Shown here one piece after another: positions 24,081 to 35,232 of a stretch of 40,922 nt of DNA. Source of the stretch: Planctomycetota bacterium (lineage in GTDB: Bacteria > Planctomycetota > UBA1135 > JADKAF01); the NCBI GenBank assembly GCA_016793245.1, contig JAEUHW010000117.1:1-40922 (forward strand), in the 5' to 3' direction. The notes beneath the pieces are model-generated. The model was given only the letters and a program-made list of their open reading frames with translations, did not search any database and was not told where the DNA came from. Position numbers and translations under genes: made by a program. Every line of letters starts with the position of its first letter. Positions within the stretch are counted from its first letter, which is position 1.

Positions 24081-24995
24081 TCAGAAGCGGCGCTGGGTCT
24101 CGTCGGTCGCGGTCGGGGCCGCCGTCGCTTCCGAGGCGCGCTCGCTCGCGGCCGCTCCGGGCGTGACAGCGGGGGCAGCCGCCGCCTGCACCGCGCGCAG
24201 CCGCTCCAAGCGCTCCCAGTCGCGCGAGAGCTTCTGCGGGGCGGCGGCTCCGGGCAGGGCCTCGCGGCGCGCCTGGTTCTCCGCCTCCATCCGCCCCACT
24301 TCCTTACGCAGCGCCTCGGCCTCGGCGCCGACCTCGCCTGCGGTGGGACCCGCGAGTCCGTTCGCCTGCGTCGCCGCCACGATCTCCAGCGTCCGCCCTT
24401 CGAACTCGGCCTGCTCGCGCCGCGTGCGCAAGAGCTCGACTTCCTGCTGCCAAGCGATCAGGGCGCCTTCCATCTCCTGCAGCGCCGCCTCGCCTTCGGC
24501 CAGGCTCGTCGTAAGCTTCTCGAGCCCCGCGCGGCGGATCTCGAGCTGGCGCTGCTCGCGCTCTTCCTCCGCGAGCAGGACATCGATCTGACGCTGGAAC
24601 TCGGCGAGCTCGTGCTCCGAGCCCGCGAAGCTCACGACGGCCAAACTCTGCTGCGTCGCCTGCTCCAGCACCGGCAGGGCTTCGCCGAGAAGGCGCTTGC
24701 GGCGCGCGGCGCGCTCCTCGAGCTCGTCGACCTGCGTCGAGAGCTCACCGATCTCGCGGCGCGAGAGCTGCAGGGAGACCTTCTGATCGGTGAGGCGGCG
24801 GCGTTGGAGCTCGAGATCGTGGTCGAGCTTCTTGTCGCGGACTTCGGTAGGAACCTGCTCCAGACTGCGATCGGTGATCGTGCTCGCCGCGGCGCGTGCG
24901 AGGTCGAAGAGCTCGCCGAGCGAACGGCCGGAGACGACGAAGAAAGCCGGCGGGACGAGGAAAGAGGCGGCGGTGAGCTTCCAGAGGAGGCGCAT
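24081..24995 (-). CDS. Membrane-anchored coiled-coil protein
   Basis: This 304-residue protein is of unknown family. It starts MRLLWKLTAASFLVPPAFFV, one N-terminal membrane helix or signal anchor, then VSGRSLGELFDLARAAASTI. Residues 50-255 are almost continuous coiled coil rich in Glu, Arg, Leu and Gln (RRLTDQKVSLQLSRREIGEL, LEEQ-like heptads). The C-terminal 50 residues are Ala/Pro-rich and end ATDETQRRF. The ATG at 24995 is preceded by GGAGG. It is the first gene of a minus-strand operon with the sigma factor 81 bp downstream. Its N-terminal 50 residues are duplicated at 19846-19998. A structural or sensory envelope role is plausible only by context. Confidence 0.8.
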   Translation of the reverse strand: MRLLWKLTAASFLVPPAFFVVSGRSLGELFDLARAAASTITDRSLEQVPTEVRDKKLDHDLELQRRRLTDQKVSLQLSRREIGELSTQVDELEERAARRKRLLGEALPVLEQATQQSLAVVSFAGSEHELAEFQRQIDVLLAEEEREQRQLEIRRAGLEKLTTSLAEGEAALQEMEGALIAWQQEVELLRTRREQAEFEGRTLEIVAATQANGLAGPTAGEVGAEAEALRKEVGRMEAENQARREALPGAAAPQKLSRDWERLERLRAVQAAAAPAVTPGAAASERASEATAAPTATDETQRRF

Positions 24996-25157
24996 GGCGG
25001 TGCCGGGGTCTTGGGGTTCGGTGACTTGCCTCGTCGCCCGCCTTCGGGCAACCAGGCAGACCAAGGGCGCGCCACCACCGCGCTTTCCGGTCGGCGGGGA
25101 CTTTTTCTTCACGAGCGAGGCACAACGAGACGAAGGGCCCACAGTCGCCGCACCGAA

Positions 25158-25194
25158 CCTTGCAAATCTTCCGCGCCATGGAAAGATTGCAAGG
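25158..25194. promoter_or_regulatory. Inverted repeat directly abutting the AAA ATPase start codon
   Basis: The arms CCTTGCAAATCTTCC and GGAAAGATTGCAAGG (complementary at 12 of 15 positions without gaps, or nearly perfect with one bulge) flank GCGCCAT. The right arm contains the only plausible ribosome-binding bases and touches the ATG at 25195. It could be an operator for autoregulation or an mRNA hairpin that blocks translation. Confidence 0.55.
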
Positions 25195-26394
25195 ATGCTG
25201 CCCCGCATCCTCGCCTCGCGCCTACAGCGCGCCCTGGCCCGGTCTCCTGTCGTCGCCCTCGTCGGTCCGCGGCAAGTCGGCAAGACGACGCTCGCCCTCG
25301 CCCACGCGGAAGCGCAGGGTGGGAAGCCCTCGCTGTACCTCGACCTCGAGCTCGACTCCGACCTCGGCAAGCTCCGCGACGCGGAGGACTACCTAGGTCG
25401 TCGGGCCGGTTCGCTGACGATCCTCGACGAGGTGCAGCGGCGGCCGGAGCTCTTCCCGCTCTTGCGCAGCCTGGTTGATCGCCGCCTGCGCGCCGGAGAG
25501 CGGGGCGCGCAGTTCCTCGTGCTCGGTTCGGCGTCTCGCGATCTCCTGCGCCAGAGCTCGGAGTCCCTCGCCGGGCGCATCGAGTACCTGGAGCTCGCGC
25601 CCCTCTCCCTGGTCGAGGTGGCGAGCTCCGGAACGCGCGAGGACATGGAGCGGCTCTGGCTCCGCGGCGGCTTCCCGCCGAGCTTCCTCGCGAGCGACGA
25701 GGAAGCGTCGTTCACGTGGCGCGGGCAGTTCCTCGCCACCTACCTCGAGCGCGATATCCCGCAGCTCGGACCGCGCATCCCGGCCGAGCAGATGCGGCGC
25801 CTGCTCTCGATGCTCGCGCTTAGCCAAGGGGAGACACTCAACGCTTCGAAGCTCGCCGCATCGATCGGCCTCTCGGGCCAGACCGTGCGGCGCTACCTCG
25901 ACCTCCTGGTCGACCTCTACCTGCTGCGCGAGCTGGTTCCTTGGGCGGGGAACAGCCGCAAGCGCCTCGTGCGCGCGCCGAAGATCTACCTTCGCGACAG
26001 CGGTCTCGTGCATCGGCTCGCCGGCATCGCCGATCTCGAGGGCTTGCTCGGCCATCCTCTCTGCGGGCACTCGTGGGAGGGCTTCGCGATCGAGCAGCTC
26101 CTGGTCCATCTACCCGAACCTTGGTCGGCGAGCTTCTACCGCACCTCCGCGGGTGCGGAGATCGACCTCGTGCTCGAAGGCCCTTCGTCGCGCATCGTCG
26201 CCATCGAGATCAAGCGCTCGCTCTCACCGACGCCGCGGAAGGGCTTCGCCTTCGGTTGCGAAGATATCGGCGCGACCGAACGCTACGTCGTGATGCCTGA
26301 AGGCGAGGAGCACTCGCTGGGATCGGGTACGCGTGCGATCCCGCTGCCCGAGCTCGTGCAGAGGCTGGTCGGGGACGCCGCACCGCCGCGGTAG
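25195..26394 (+). CDS. AAA ATPase with C-terminal DUF4143
   Basis: This 399-residue protein begins LPRILASRLQRALARSPVVA. The P-loop is GPRQVGKTT with Lys30, and Walker B is LTILDEVQR with Asp78-Glu79. A winged-helix-like segment (SKLAASIGLSGQTVRRYLDL) is followed by the DUF4143 part with YLRDSGLVHRLAG, WEGFAIEQLL and AGAEIDLVLEG before AIEIKRS, which resembles a PD-(D/E)xK nuclease core. The family is widespread, of uncertain function, and often resembles a mobile or toxin-antitoxin-like gene. It is divergent from the coiled-coil gene, and its start codon follows an inverted repeat. Confidence 0.9.
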   Translation: MLPRILASRLQRALARSPVVALVGPRQVGKTTLALAHAEAQGGKPSLYLDLELDSDLGKLRDAEDYLGRRAGSLTILDEVQRRPELFPLLRSLVDRRLRAGERGAQFLVLGSASRDLLRQSSESLAGRIEYLELAPLSLVEVASSGTREDMERLWLRGGFPPSFLASDEEASFTWRGQFLATYLERDIPQLGPRIPAEQMRRLLSMLALSQGETLNASKLAASIGLSGQTVRRYLDLLVDLYLLRELVPWAGNSRKRLVRAPKIYLRDSGLVHRLAGIADLEGLLGHPLCGHSWEGFAIEQLLVHLPEPWSASFYRTSAGAEIDLVLEGPSSRIVAIEIKRSLSPTPRKGFAFGCEDIGATERYVVMPEGEEHSLGSGTRAIPLPELVQRLVGDAAPPR

Positions 26395-26420
26395 AACGTT
26401 GCGGCGGAGGGGATCACGTC

Positions 26421-26447
26421 GTCTCGATCAAGAAAGGCTCGATCATG
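26421..26447. repeat. Decayed TCGATCA repeat
   Basis: TCTCGATCAAGAAAGGC and then CTCGATCATG occur in direct orientation after the AAA ATPase gene. They resemble one arm of the TCGATCAAA palindromes at 26822 and 26887 and could be a degraded member. Confidence 0.3.
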
Positions 26448-26517
26448 AAGCGATCTGCCCCCGATTCGGTCGACGCCCATCTCCGCGTTGTTGCCAGTAC
26501 GGCCTCCCCTGAACGCC

Positions 26518-26772
26518 ATGGACCAATCCGATCCCGATCCGCACCGCGTCGTCATGAGCCGAGTGCTCCGGAACGGCGAGCAGGACGACGGGAGCTTTGA
26601 TCTCGAGTTCTGGCGGCGCGTTGGAGCCGAAGGCATCTGGGACGCGGCGTGGAAGATGGTTCGCGAGCAGGAAGCGTTCCGAGGCGGTAGTGCGGAACCA
26701 GCGCCGATGGATCGCTCGGTGCTCGTCATCGTGCGTCGCGGCGGAGAAACGCAGCACAACGGTTCGACTTGA
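26518..26772 (+). CDS. Small protein with FDLEFWRRVGAEGIWDAAWK motif
   Basis: This is an 84-residue protein starting MDQSDPDPHRVVMSRVLRNG. The central SFDLEFWRRVGAEGIWDAAW resembles a family of small proteins (typical motif FD-EFW...GPE-IF-AAWE-V) often found upstream of nucleotidyltransferase-like genes in antitoxin-like pairs. Here no such partner follows; the palindromes and metH come next. The C-terminus, MDRSVLVIVRRGGE, also fits. Its real start could be an upstream ATG at 26488. It may be an orphaned half of such a pair. Confidence 0.5.
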   Translation: MDQSDPDPHRVVMSRVLRNGEQDDGSFDLEFWRRVGAEGIWDAAWKMVREQEAFRGGSAEPAPMDRSVLVIVRRGGETQHNGST

Positions 26773-26821
26773 AGCGTCGGCAGCTCGACGGCTCATGCCG
26801 ACATCTTGCGCCACTGTCACA

Positions 26822-26856
26822 TCGATCAAATAGGTGCCAGGCCCCACTTTGATCGA
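26822..26856. repeat. Palindrome with TCGATCAAA arms, GTGCCAGGC apex
   Basis: TCGATCAAA at 26822-26830 and TTTGATCGA at 26848-26856 enclose an imperfect inner stem around GGTGCCAGGCCCC. It lies 50 bp after the stop of the small gene and belongs to the same family as the palindrome at 26887-26923. Confidence 0.75.
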
Positions 26857-26886
26857 CGGCGAGCCGCAGTGGTCGCGGGCGACCCC

Positions 26887-26910
26887 GTCGATCAAAAAGG
26901 GGCCTGTCCC

Positions 26911-26923
<13 letters not shown>
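26887..26923. repeat. Palindrome containing the stop codon of metH
   Basis: GTCGATCAAA (26887-26896) and TTTGATCGAC (26914-26923) are perfect complements with GGGG/CCCC inside. The minus-strand metH gene ends here: its last codons TCG ATC AAA and the stop TAG are one arm of the palindrome. The hairpin may also terminate transcription. Confidence 0.8.
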
Positions 26924-30620
<3,697 letters not shown>

Positions 30621-30624
<4 letters not shown>

Positions 30625-31577
30625 CGACGGCCCTCCAGGGGGGCTTCGAGCTTGGTCGCGTGGGCGGTGATCGATTCGAAGTGCGGCGGCCGCGCTTCGC
30701 GCGAGGTGATGGCGCAGTGCTCGACGGCGAGCCCGCGGCGCTCGAGCGAAGAACGGAGCTTCGGCGGCGTCGTGCCATGCGAGAGATGTCCGTAGCGCTC
30801 GACGGGTGAATGGTGCTCGTGTTGGCGCAGCGTCGCGATCACGAGCGTTCCGCCCGGACGCAGGACACGGCAGGCCTCGTCGAGCACGAGCTCGGGGCGC
30901 GCGGTGAAGACGAGCGCGTTCAGCAGCGCCACTTGATCGAAGCTCTCGTCCGCGAGCGGAAGGCGATGCATGTCGCCCTGCGCGAAGCGGACCTTGCCGC
31001 GCTGGTGGAGGCGCCGGGCACCGGCGTGCACGACGCGCGCCGAGAGATCGACGCAGGTGATGCTGCGCGCGCGCGCCGCGAGCACCTCGGCGAGGAGGCC
31101 GTCGCCGGAGGCGACATCGAGCACGTCGCCCAGGCGCGCGAAGCCGAGCGTCGCTCTCGCGAGCGCCTCCCAGGTGCGGCCCGGCGAGTAGTGCCGGTCC
31201 ATCTGCCCCGCGACGCTGTCGGCCCAGGAGGCGCCGCCGGCGCGCGCGCGCAGCACCTGCGCCACGCGGAGGCGGTCCTCCTCCAGCACCGCATCGTCGA
31301 TCGCAGCGCGCGCGAGCTCCCACGCGCGGCGCGCGCTCTCGGGCATCGCCGCGTCGTTCAGCACCCAGTAGCTGGACGCCCCGTCGCGGCGATCGACGGC
31401 GAGCCCGGCGTCGCGGAGGCGGGCCAAGTGCGTCGAGACGCGCGACTGCGTGAGCCCGGTGATCGCCGTGAGCTCCGCCACCGTGAACGCCTGCTCGGCG
31501 AGCAACGCCAAGATGCGAAGGCGCGCCGGCTCGCCGAAGGTGCGAAAGAGGTCGGAGGTGGCGTCGAGGTCGGGCAT
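30621..31577 (-). CDS. ArsR-family regulator fused to a SAM-methyltransferase domain (SahR-like)
   Basis: This is a 318-residue protein. Residues 6-75 are an ArsR winged helix ([38 protein letters not shown]). Residues 118-290 are a methyltransferase-like domain with [19 protein letters not shown] and [20 protein letters not shown]. This architecture matches SahR regulators, which sense S-adenosylhomocysteine and control the methionine cycle in Proteobacteria. The gene overlaps metH by 4 nt (ATGA), which supports that role. I chose the ATG at 31577, downstream of the promoter and operator; an in-frame ATG at 31607 lies inside the operator and would leave almost no leader. Neither start has a strong ribosome-binding site. 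Confidence 0.85.
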
Positions 31578-31604
31578 CGTGGCGGGCGAGCGGTCCGGCG
31601 GCTT

Positions 31605-31622
31605 CATCCGCCTATGCGGATG
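31605..31622. promoter_or_regulatory. Operator-like palindrome at the sahR-like/metH promoter
   Basis: CATCCGC-CTAT-GCGGATG, with perfect 7-nt arms, lies directly downstream of the -10 element, near the expected start of transcription. An overlapping inverted repeat, CCGCCTAT (31608-31615) and ATAGGCGG (31628-31635), reaches into the -10 box. This fits an ArsR-type autoregulatory site that would also control metH. Confidence 0.6.
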
Positions 31623-31624
31623 GA

Positions 31625-31652
31625 AGGATAGGCGGTCCGGTGCGAGGGTCAA
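31625..31652 (-). promoter_or_regulatory. Sigma70-like promoter of the sahR-like/metH operon
   Basis: On the minus strand TTGACC is followed after 16 nt by TATCCT. The arrangement is the same as the HEAT-gene promoter near 6240. The expected transcript start is about 31618, within the palindrome. Confidence 0.6.
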
Positions 31653-31765
31653 GCGCGCGGGAAAAATGCGCCGCCCGCGAGCGCGGCGTTCCGTCGTACC
31701 AACCGGCGCGGCATGATCCGCCTCGCCGCTCGCTGCCATCGGTCCGCCCGATCCGAGAACCCGCT

Positions 31766-32674
31766 TTGCGCTCCCCCTCTCTCCGCTCCCTTGCCACCGC
31801 CGCGTGCCTCCTCGTGGCGAGCGTCCTCGGCGCCGCCTGCGATGCGGAGCGAGCCTCGAGCGGCGCGGCGCGCAGAGAGGTCCTGCGCTTCTCCGCGATC
31901 CCCGACCAGAACTCGACCGAGCTGCGCGAGAAGTTCGACCGCCTCGCCACCCATCTCGCCGAGCGACTCGGCGTGCCCGTGCTCTATCAGCCCGCGACGG
32001 ACTATGCGGCGAGCGTCGAGATGTTCCGCGGGGGCGACGTGCTGCTCGCGTGGTTCGGCGGGCTCACGCACTTGCAAGCCGTGGACGCGGTGCCGGGCGC
32101 GCGCGCGATCGCGCAGGGCGAAGAGGACCGCGCGTTCACCTCGACCTTCATCGCGCATCGCGACACCGGCCTCGTCCCGAGTGCTGAGTTCCCGCGCGGG
32201 ATCGCCGACTTCCCCTTCGCGTTCGGCGCGGAGAGCTCGACCTCCGGGCGCCTGATGCCCGAGCACTACCTGCGCCGCGAGACCGGGCTCGATGCGCAGC
32301 GCTTCTTCCAGCACGCGCTCGTCTTCAGCGGCAGCCACGACAAGACGCTCGCCCTCGTCGCCGCGGGCAACGTGAAGTGCGGCGCGGTGAGCAGCGCGGT
32401 CTACGAAGCAAACGTGCGCGCGGGGAAGATCGACCCCGAGGTCGTGCGCGCGATCTGGGTGACGCCGCCCTTCCCCGACTACAACTTCACCGCGCACCCT
32501 GCGCTCGAGACGCGCTTCGGCGCGGGCTTCACCGCGAAGCTCGCCGCAGAGCTCCTCGCGCTGGACGATCCCGCGCTGCTCGCGGCCTTCCCCCGCCGCA
32601 AGCTGGTGGCGGCGCAGAACGCGGACTTCGAACCGCTCCGCCGCGTCGCCGTGGAGCTCGGCCTCTTGCGATGA
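31766..32674 (+). CDS. ABC transporter substrate-binding lipoprotein, PhnD/selenate-type
   Basis: This is a 302-residue protein starting at TTG 31766; no ATG fits a signal peptide. The signal ends in SVLGAAC (Cys25), a lipobox-like site, so it is a lipoprotein or periplasmic protein. The mature part begins VLRFSAIPDQNSTELREKF, and DYAASVEMFRGGDVLLAWFG, AIAQGEEDRAFTSTFIAHR and FGAESSTSGRLMPEHYLRR match the family annotated as putative selenate ABC transporter binding proteins, a branch of the PhnD (phosphonate) family. The substrate is therefore uncertain: selenate, phosphonate or a related oxyanion. The stop overlaps the ATPase start by 4 nt (ATGA). Confidence 0.85.
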   Translation: MRSPSLRSLATAACLLVASVLGAACDAERASSGAARREVLRFSAIPDQNSTELREKFDRLATHLAERLGVPVLYQPATDYAASVEMFRGGDVLLAWFGGLTHLQAVDAVPGARAIAQGEEDRAFTSTFIAHRDTGLVPSAEFPRGIADFPFAFGAESSTSGRLMPEHYLRRETGLDAQRFFQHALVFSGSHDKTLALVAAGNVKCGAVSSAVYEANVRAGKIDPEVVRAIWVTPPFPDYNFTAHPALETRFGAGFTAKLAAELLALDDPALLAAFPRRKLVAAQNADFEPLRRVAVELGLLR

Positions 32675-33447
32675 ACGGGAGCGCGCCGCACTTCGAGCTC
32701 CGCGAGCTCGCCGTGAGCTACGGCGCACGCGAAGTGCTGCGCGTACCGCAGCTCGCGCTGGAGCGCGGCTCCCTCGCGGCGATCGTCGGACCGAGCGGCG
32801 CGGGGAAGACCACCTTGCTGCGCGTGCTCGGCTTGGCGCTGCGGCCGAGCGCGGGCGAGCTCCGGCTCGACGGCCGTGCGGTGCCCGCGCTCCGCGGTCG
32901 CGCGCTCCGCGCGCAGCGCGCCGCCCTCGGCTTCGTGCACCAGGAGCTCGCCCTCGTGCCCGGCACGAGTGTCCTGCACAACGTGCTCTGCGGGCGCCTC
33001 GGTCGGAGCACGGCGCTCGGCGCGTTGCGGACCCTGCTCTACCCATCGCGCGCCGAGCGTTCGCGCGCGCACGCGCTGCTCGAACGCCTCGGCATCGCCG
33101 AGCTCCTCTATCGCGACGTGGAGCAGCTCTCCGGCGGCGAGCGCCAGCGCGTCGCGATCGCCCGCGCGCTCGCGCAGGAGCCGGAGGCGCTGCTCGTCGA
33201 CGAGCCGATCGCGAGCGTCGATCCCGCGCGCGGACGCGCCGTGCTGGAGCTCTTGCTCGAGCTCGCACGCGAACGCGGCCTCACCCTCGTCGCGAGCCTG
33301 CACCACGTGGAGCTCGCGCGGGAGCTCTTCCCCCGCGTGATCGGCCTCCGCGCGGGAAGCCTCGCGCTGGATGGACCGAGCGAGCTCTTGGACGCGCGCG
33401 CGCAACGCGAGCTCTTCGCGCTGGCGCCAGGTGCGGGTCATGCGTGA
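32671..33447 (+). CDS. ABC transporter ATP-binding protein, PhnC-like
   Basis: This is a 258-residue ATPase that powers the transporter from the cytoplasmic side. The Walker A is GPSGAGKTT at residues 40-48, with a Q-loop in FVHQELALV, signature LSGGERQRV at about 153-161, Walker B ALLVDEP and a switch His in ASLHHVE. The starting ATG overlaps the binding-protein stop (ATGA), and the stop lies 5 bp into the next gene, so translation is coupled along the operon. The high sequence match to phosphonate and related oxyanion importers fits its neighbours. Confidence 0.92.
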   Translation: MNGSAPHFELRELAVSYGAREVLRVPQLALERGSLAAIVGPSGAGKTTLLRVLGLALRPSAGELRLDGRAVPALRGRALRAQRAALGFVHQELALVPGTSVLHNVLCGRLGRSTALGALRTLLYPSRAERSRAHALLERLGIAELLYRDVEQLSGGERQRVAIARALAQEPEALLVDEPIASVDPARGRAVLELLLELARERGLTLVASLHHVELARELFPRVIGLRAGSLALDGPSELLDARAQRELFALAPGAGHA

Positions 33448-34300
33448 CGCGCAAGCATCGGCGCGCGGTCGCGCGCCCTCGGCGAGCTTCTGGCTCGCGA
33501 CGTTCCTCGCCGTCGCGGCGCTCCTCGCGGCGGCACGCCTCGAGCTTTTCGCCACGCTGCACGCACTCGGCAACGTCGAGGGCGAGCTGCTCGCGCGCTT
33601 CGCGGCGGCGGCTTTCACTCCGGCGCTCGAGTACGAGAGCAGCGTCCCCGCCGGGACGATGCCGCTCTACTGGAAGGTGCTCGAGGGTCTGCGTGCGACG
33701 CTCGGCTTCGCGCTGGCGGGCCTCTCGCTGGCGCTCCTCTTCGGCTTGCCCCTCGGCGTCCTCTGCGCGCGCAGCACTTGGCGCTCTGAGGCGCGCGGCG
33801 CGTTCTCTACGGCAGCGCGCGCGCTCTGGTTCGCCTCTCGCGCGCTCGCCGTCGGCTTGCGCTCGGTGCACGAGCTGCTCTGGGCTGCCCTCTTCCTCGC
33901 CGCGCTCGGCGCGAGCCCGCTCGCCGCGGCCGTTGCCCTCGCGCTGCCCTACGCGGGGACCTTGGCGAAGGTCTTCTCCGAGCTCCTCGACGAAGCCGAC
34001 GAACGCGCCGTGCGCGCGCTGGAGCACGGCGGTGCTGCGCGTTGGCAGAGCTTCGTCGCCGCGCGGCTGCCCGGAGCGCTCCCCGATCTCACGGTGTACG
34101 CGTTCTACCGCTTCGAATGCGCGCTGCGCTCGGCGGCAGTGCTCGGCTTCTTCGGCGTGCCCACGCTCGGGCTCTACATCGCGCAGGCCTTCGAGAACCA
34201 GCATCTCCGCGAGCTCTGGACCTACCTCTACGCGCTGCTCCTGCTCGTGCTGGCGGCCGAGCGCTGGAGTGGCGCCCTGCGGCGGAGGCTCAGCGCATGA
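33440..34300 (+). CDS. ABC transporter permease, PhnE-like (first of two)
   Basis: This is a 286-residue inner-membrane protein. Five or six hydrophobic helices can be seen, for example SFWLATFLAVAALLAAARLE and TLGFALAGLSLALLFGLPLG. The cytoplasmic coupling loop that contacts the ATPase has EHGGAARWQSFVAARLPGAL, with the EAA-type Gly. It overlaps the ATPase gene by 8 bp and the second permease by 4 bp. Two permeases suggest a heterodimeric channel. Confidence 0.9.
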   Translation: MRDAQASARGRAPSASFWLATFLAVAALLAAARLELFATLHALGNVEGELLARFAAAAFTPALEYESSVPAGTMPLYWKVLEGLRATLGFALAGLSLALLFGLPLGVLCARSTWRSEARGAFSTAARALWFASRALAVGLRSVHELLWAALFLAALGASPLAAAVALALPYAGTLAKVFSELLDEADERAVRALEHGGAARWQSFVAARLPGALPDLTVYAFYRFECALRSAAVLGFFGVPTLGLYIAQAFENQHLRELWTYLYALLLLVLAAERWSGALRRRLSA

Positions 34301-35232
34301 ACGAGTGCCAGCGTTGGAAGGCGATCCAGGCGCTGCGCCGCGCGCGGCCGCGCGCTCACTTCGTGTGCGCGAGCGCGCTCGCCTTCGCGCTGCTCGTCGC
34401 TTGGGCGTGGCTCACGGGCGGCTTCCTAGCGAGCGCCTTCGGCACGGGGAGCGCCGAACGCCTGGCGCGCTTCGCGCGCGAGCTCGAACCGCACGCGCTG
34501 CGCGACCGCGACTTCGATCTCGGCGCGGCGCTCGCGTGGTTCGCGGAGCGCGCTCACACCGTCGGCCTCGCCGCGAGCGCGAACACGCTGGCGCTCGCCG
34601 TCGCCGCGACCGCGCTCGCAGCGTTGCTCGCTTGGCCCGCGAGCTTCTTCGCCGCGCGCACCCTCGCCACGGCCGAGCCCTTCCTCGCGAACCCGCGCCC
34701 CGCGACCGAGCTCGCACGCCTCGCGTGGCGCACGCTCCGCGCGAGCGTGCGCACGGCCTTCGTGCTGCTGCGCGCGATCCCCGAGTACGTGCTCGCGTTC
34801 CTCGCCGTGGCGCTGCTCGGCCCGCTCGCGTGGGCGCTGGTCCTCGGCCTCGCGCTGCACAACGCGGGCATCCTGGGCCGCCTCGGCGCGGAGATGCTCG
34901 AGGGCGCTCCGCCGCGCGCCGCTGCCGCGCTGCGCCAAGCCGGCGCCACGCGCGCACAGATCGCCTGCGCCGCGCTCGCGCCACAGAGCGCCACGCGCTT
35001 CCTGCTCCTGCTCTTCTACCGCGGCGAGACCTGCCTCCGCGAAGCGACCGTGCTGGGCATGGTGGCGTTGCCGTCGCTGGGCTACGGCCTCGCCCAGGCG
35101 CGCGCGCGGCTCTTCTACGACGAAATGCTCTTCTTCATCGCCTGCAGCGCGCTGCTCGTGCTCGCCGGCGATCTCTTCTCCACCTGGATCCGCGCGCGCC
35201 TCGGCGCGACGCGGCGAGGTTCCTGCGCATGA
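34297..35232 (+). CDS. ABC transporter permease, PhnE-like (second of two)
   Basis: This is a 311-residue inner-membrane protein that pairs with the preceding permease. The main permease domain starts near residue 90 (ANTLALAVAATALAALLAWP), and a coupling loop, RQAGATRAQIACAALAPQSA, contacts the ATPase. The N-terminal 80 residues are a family-typical extension with one membrane helix. It starts at an ATGA overlap with the first permease and ends with an ATGA overlap with the LysR gene. Confidence 0.9.
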   Translation: MNECQRWKAIQALRRARPRAHFVCASALAFALLVAWAWLTGGFLASAFGTGSAERLARFARELEPHALRDRDFDLGAALAWFAERAHTVGLAASANTLALAVAATALAALLAWPASFFAARTLATAEPFLANPRPATELARLAWRTLRASVRTAFVLLRAIPEYVLAFLAVALLGPLAWALVLGLALHNAGILGRLGAEMLEGAPPRAAAALRQAGATRAQIACAALAPQSATRFLLLLFYRGETCLREATVLGMVALPSLGYGLAQARARLFYDEMLFFIACSALLVLAGDLFSTWIRARLGATRRGSCA

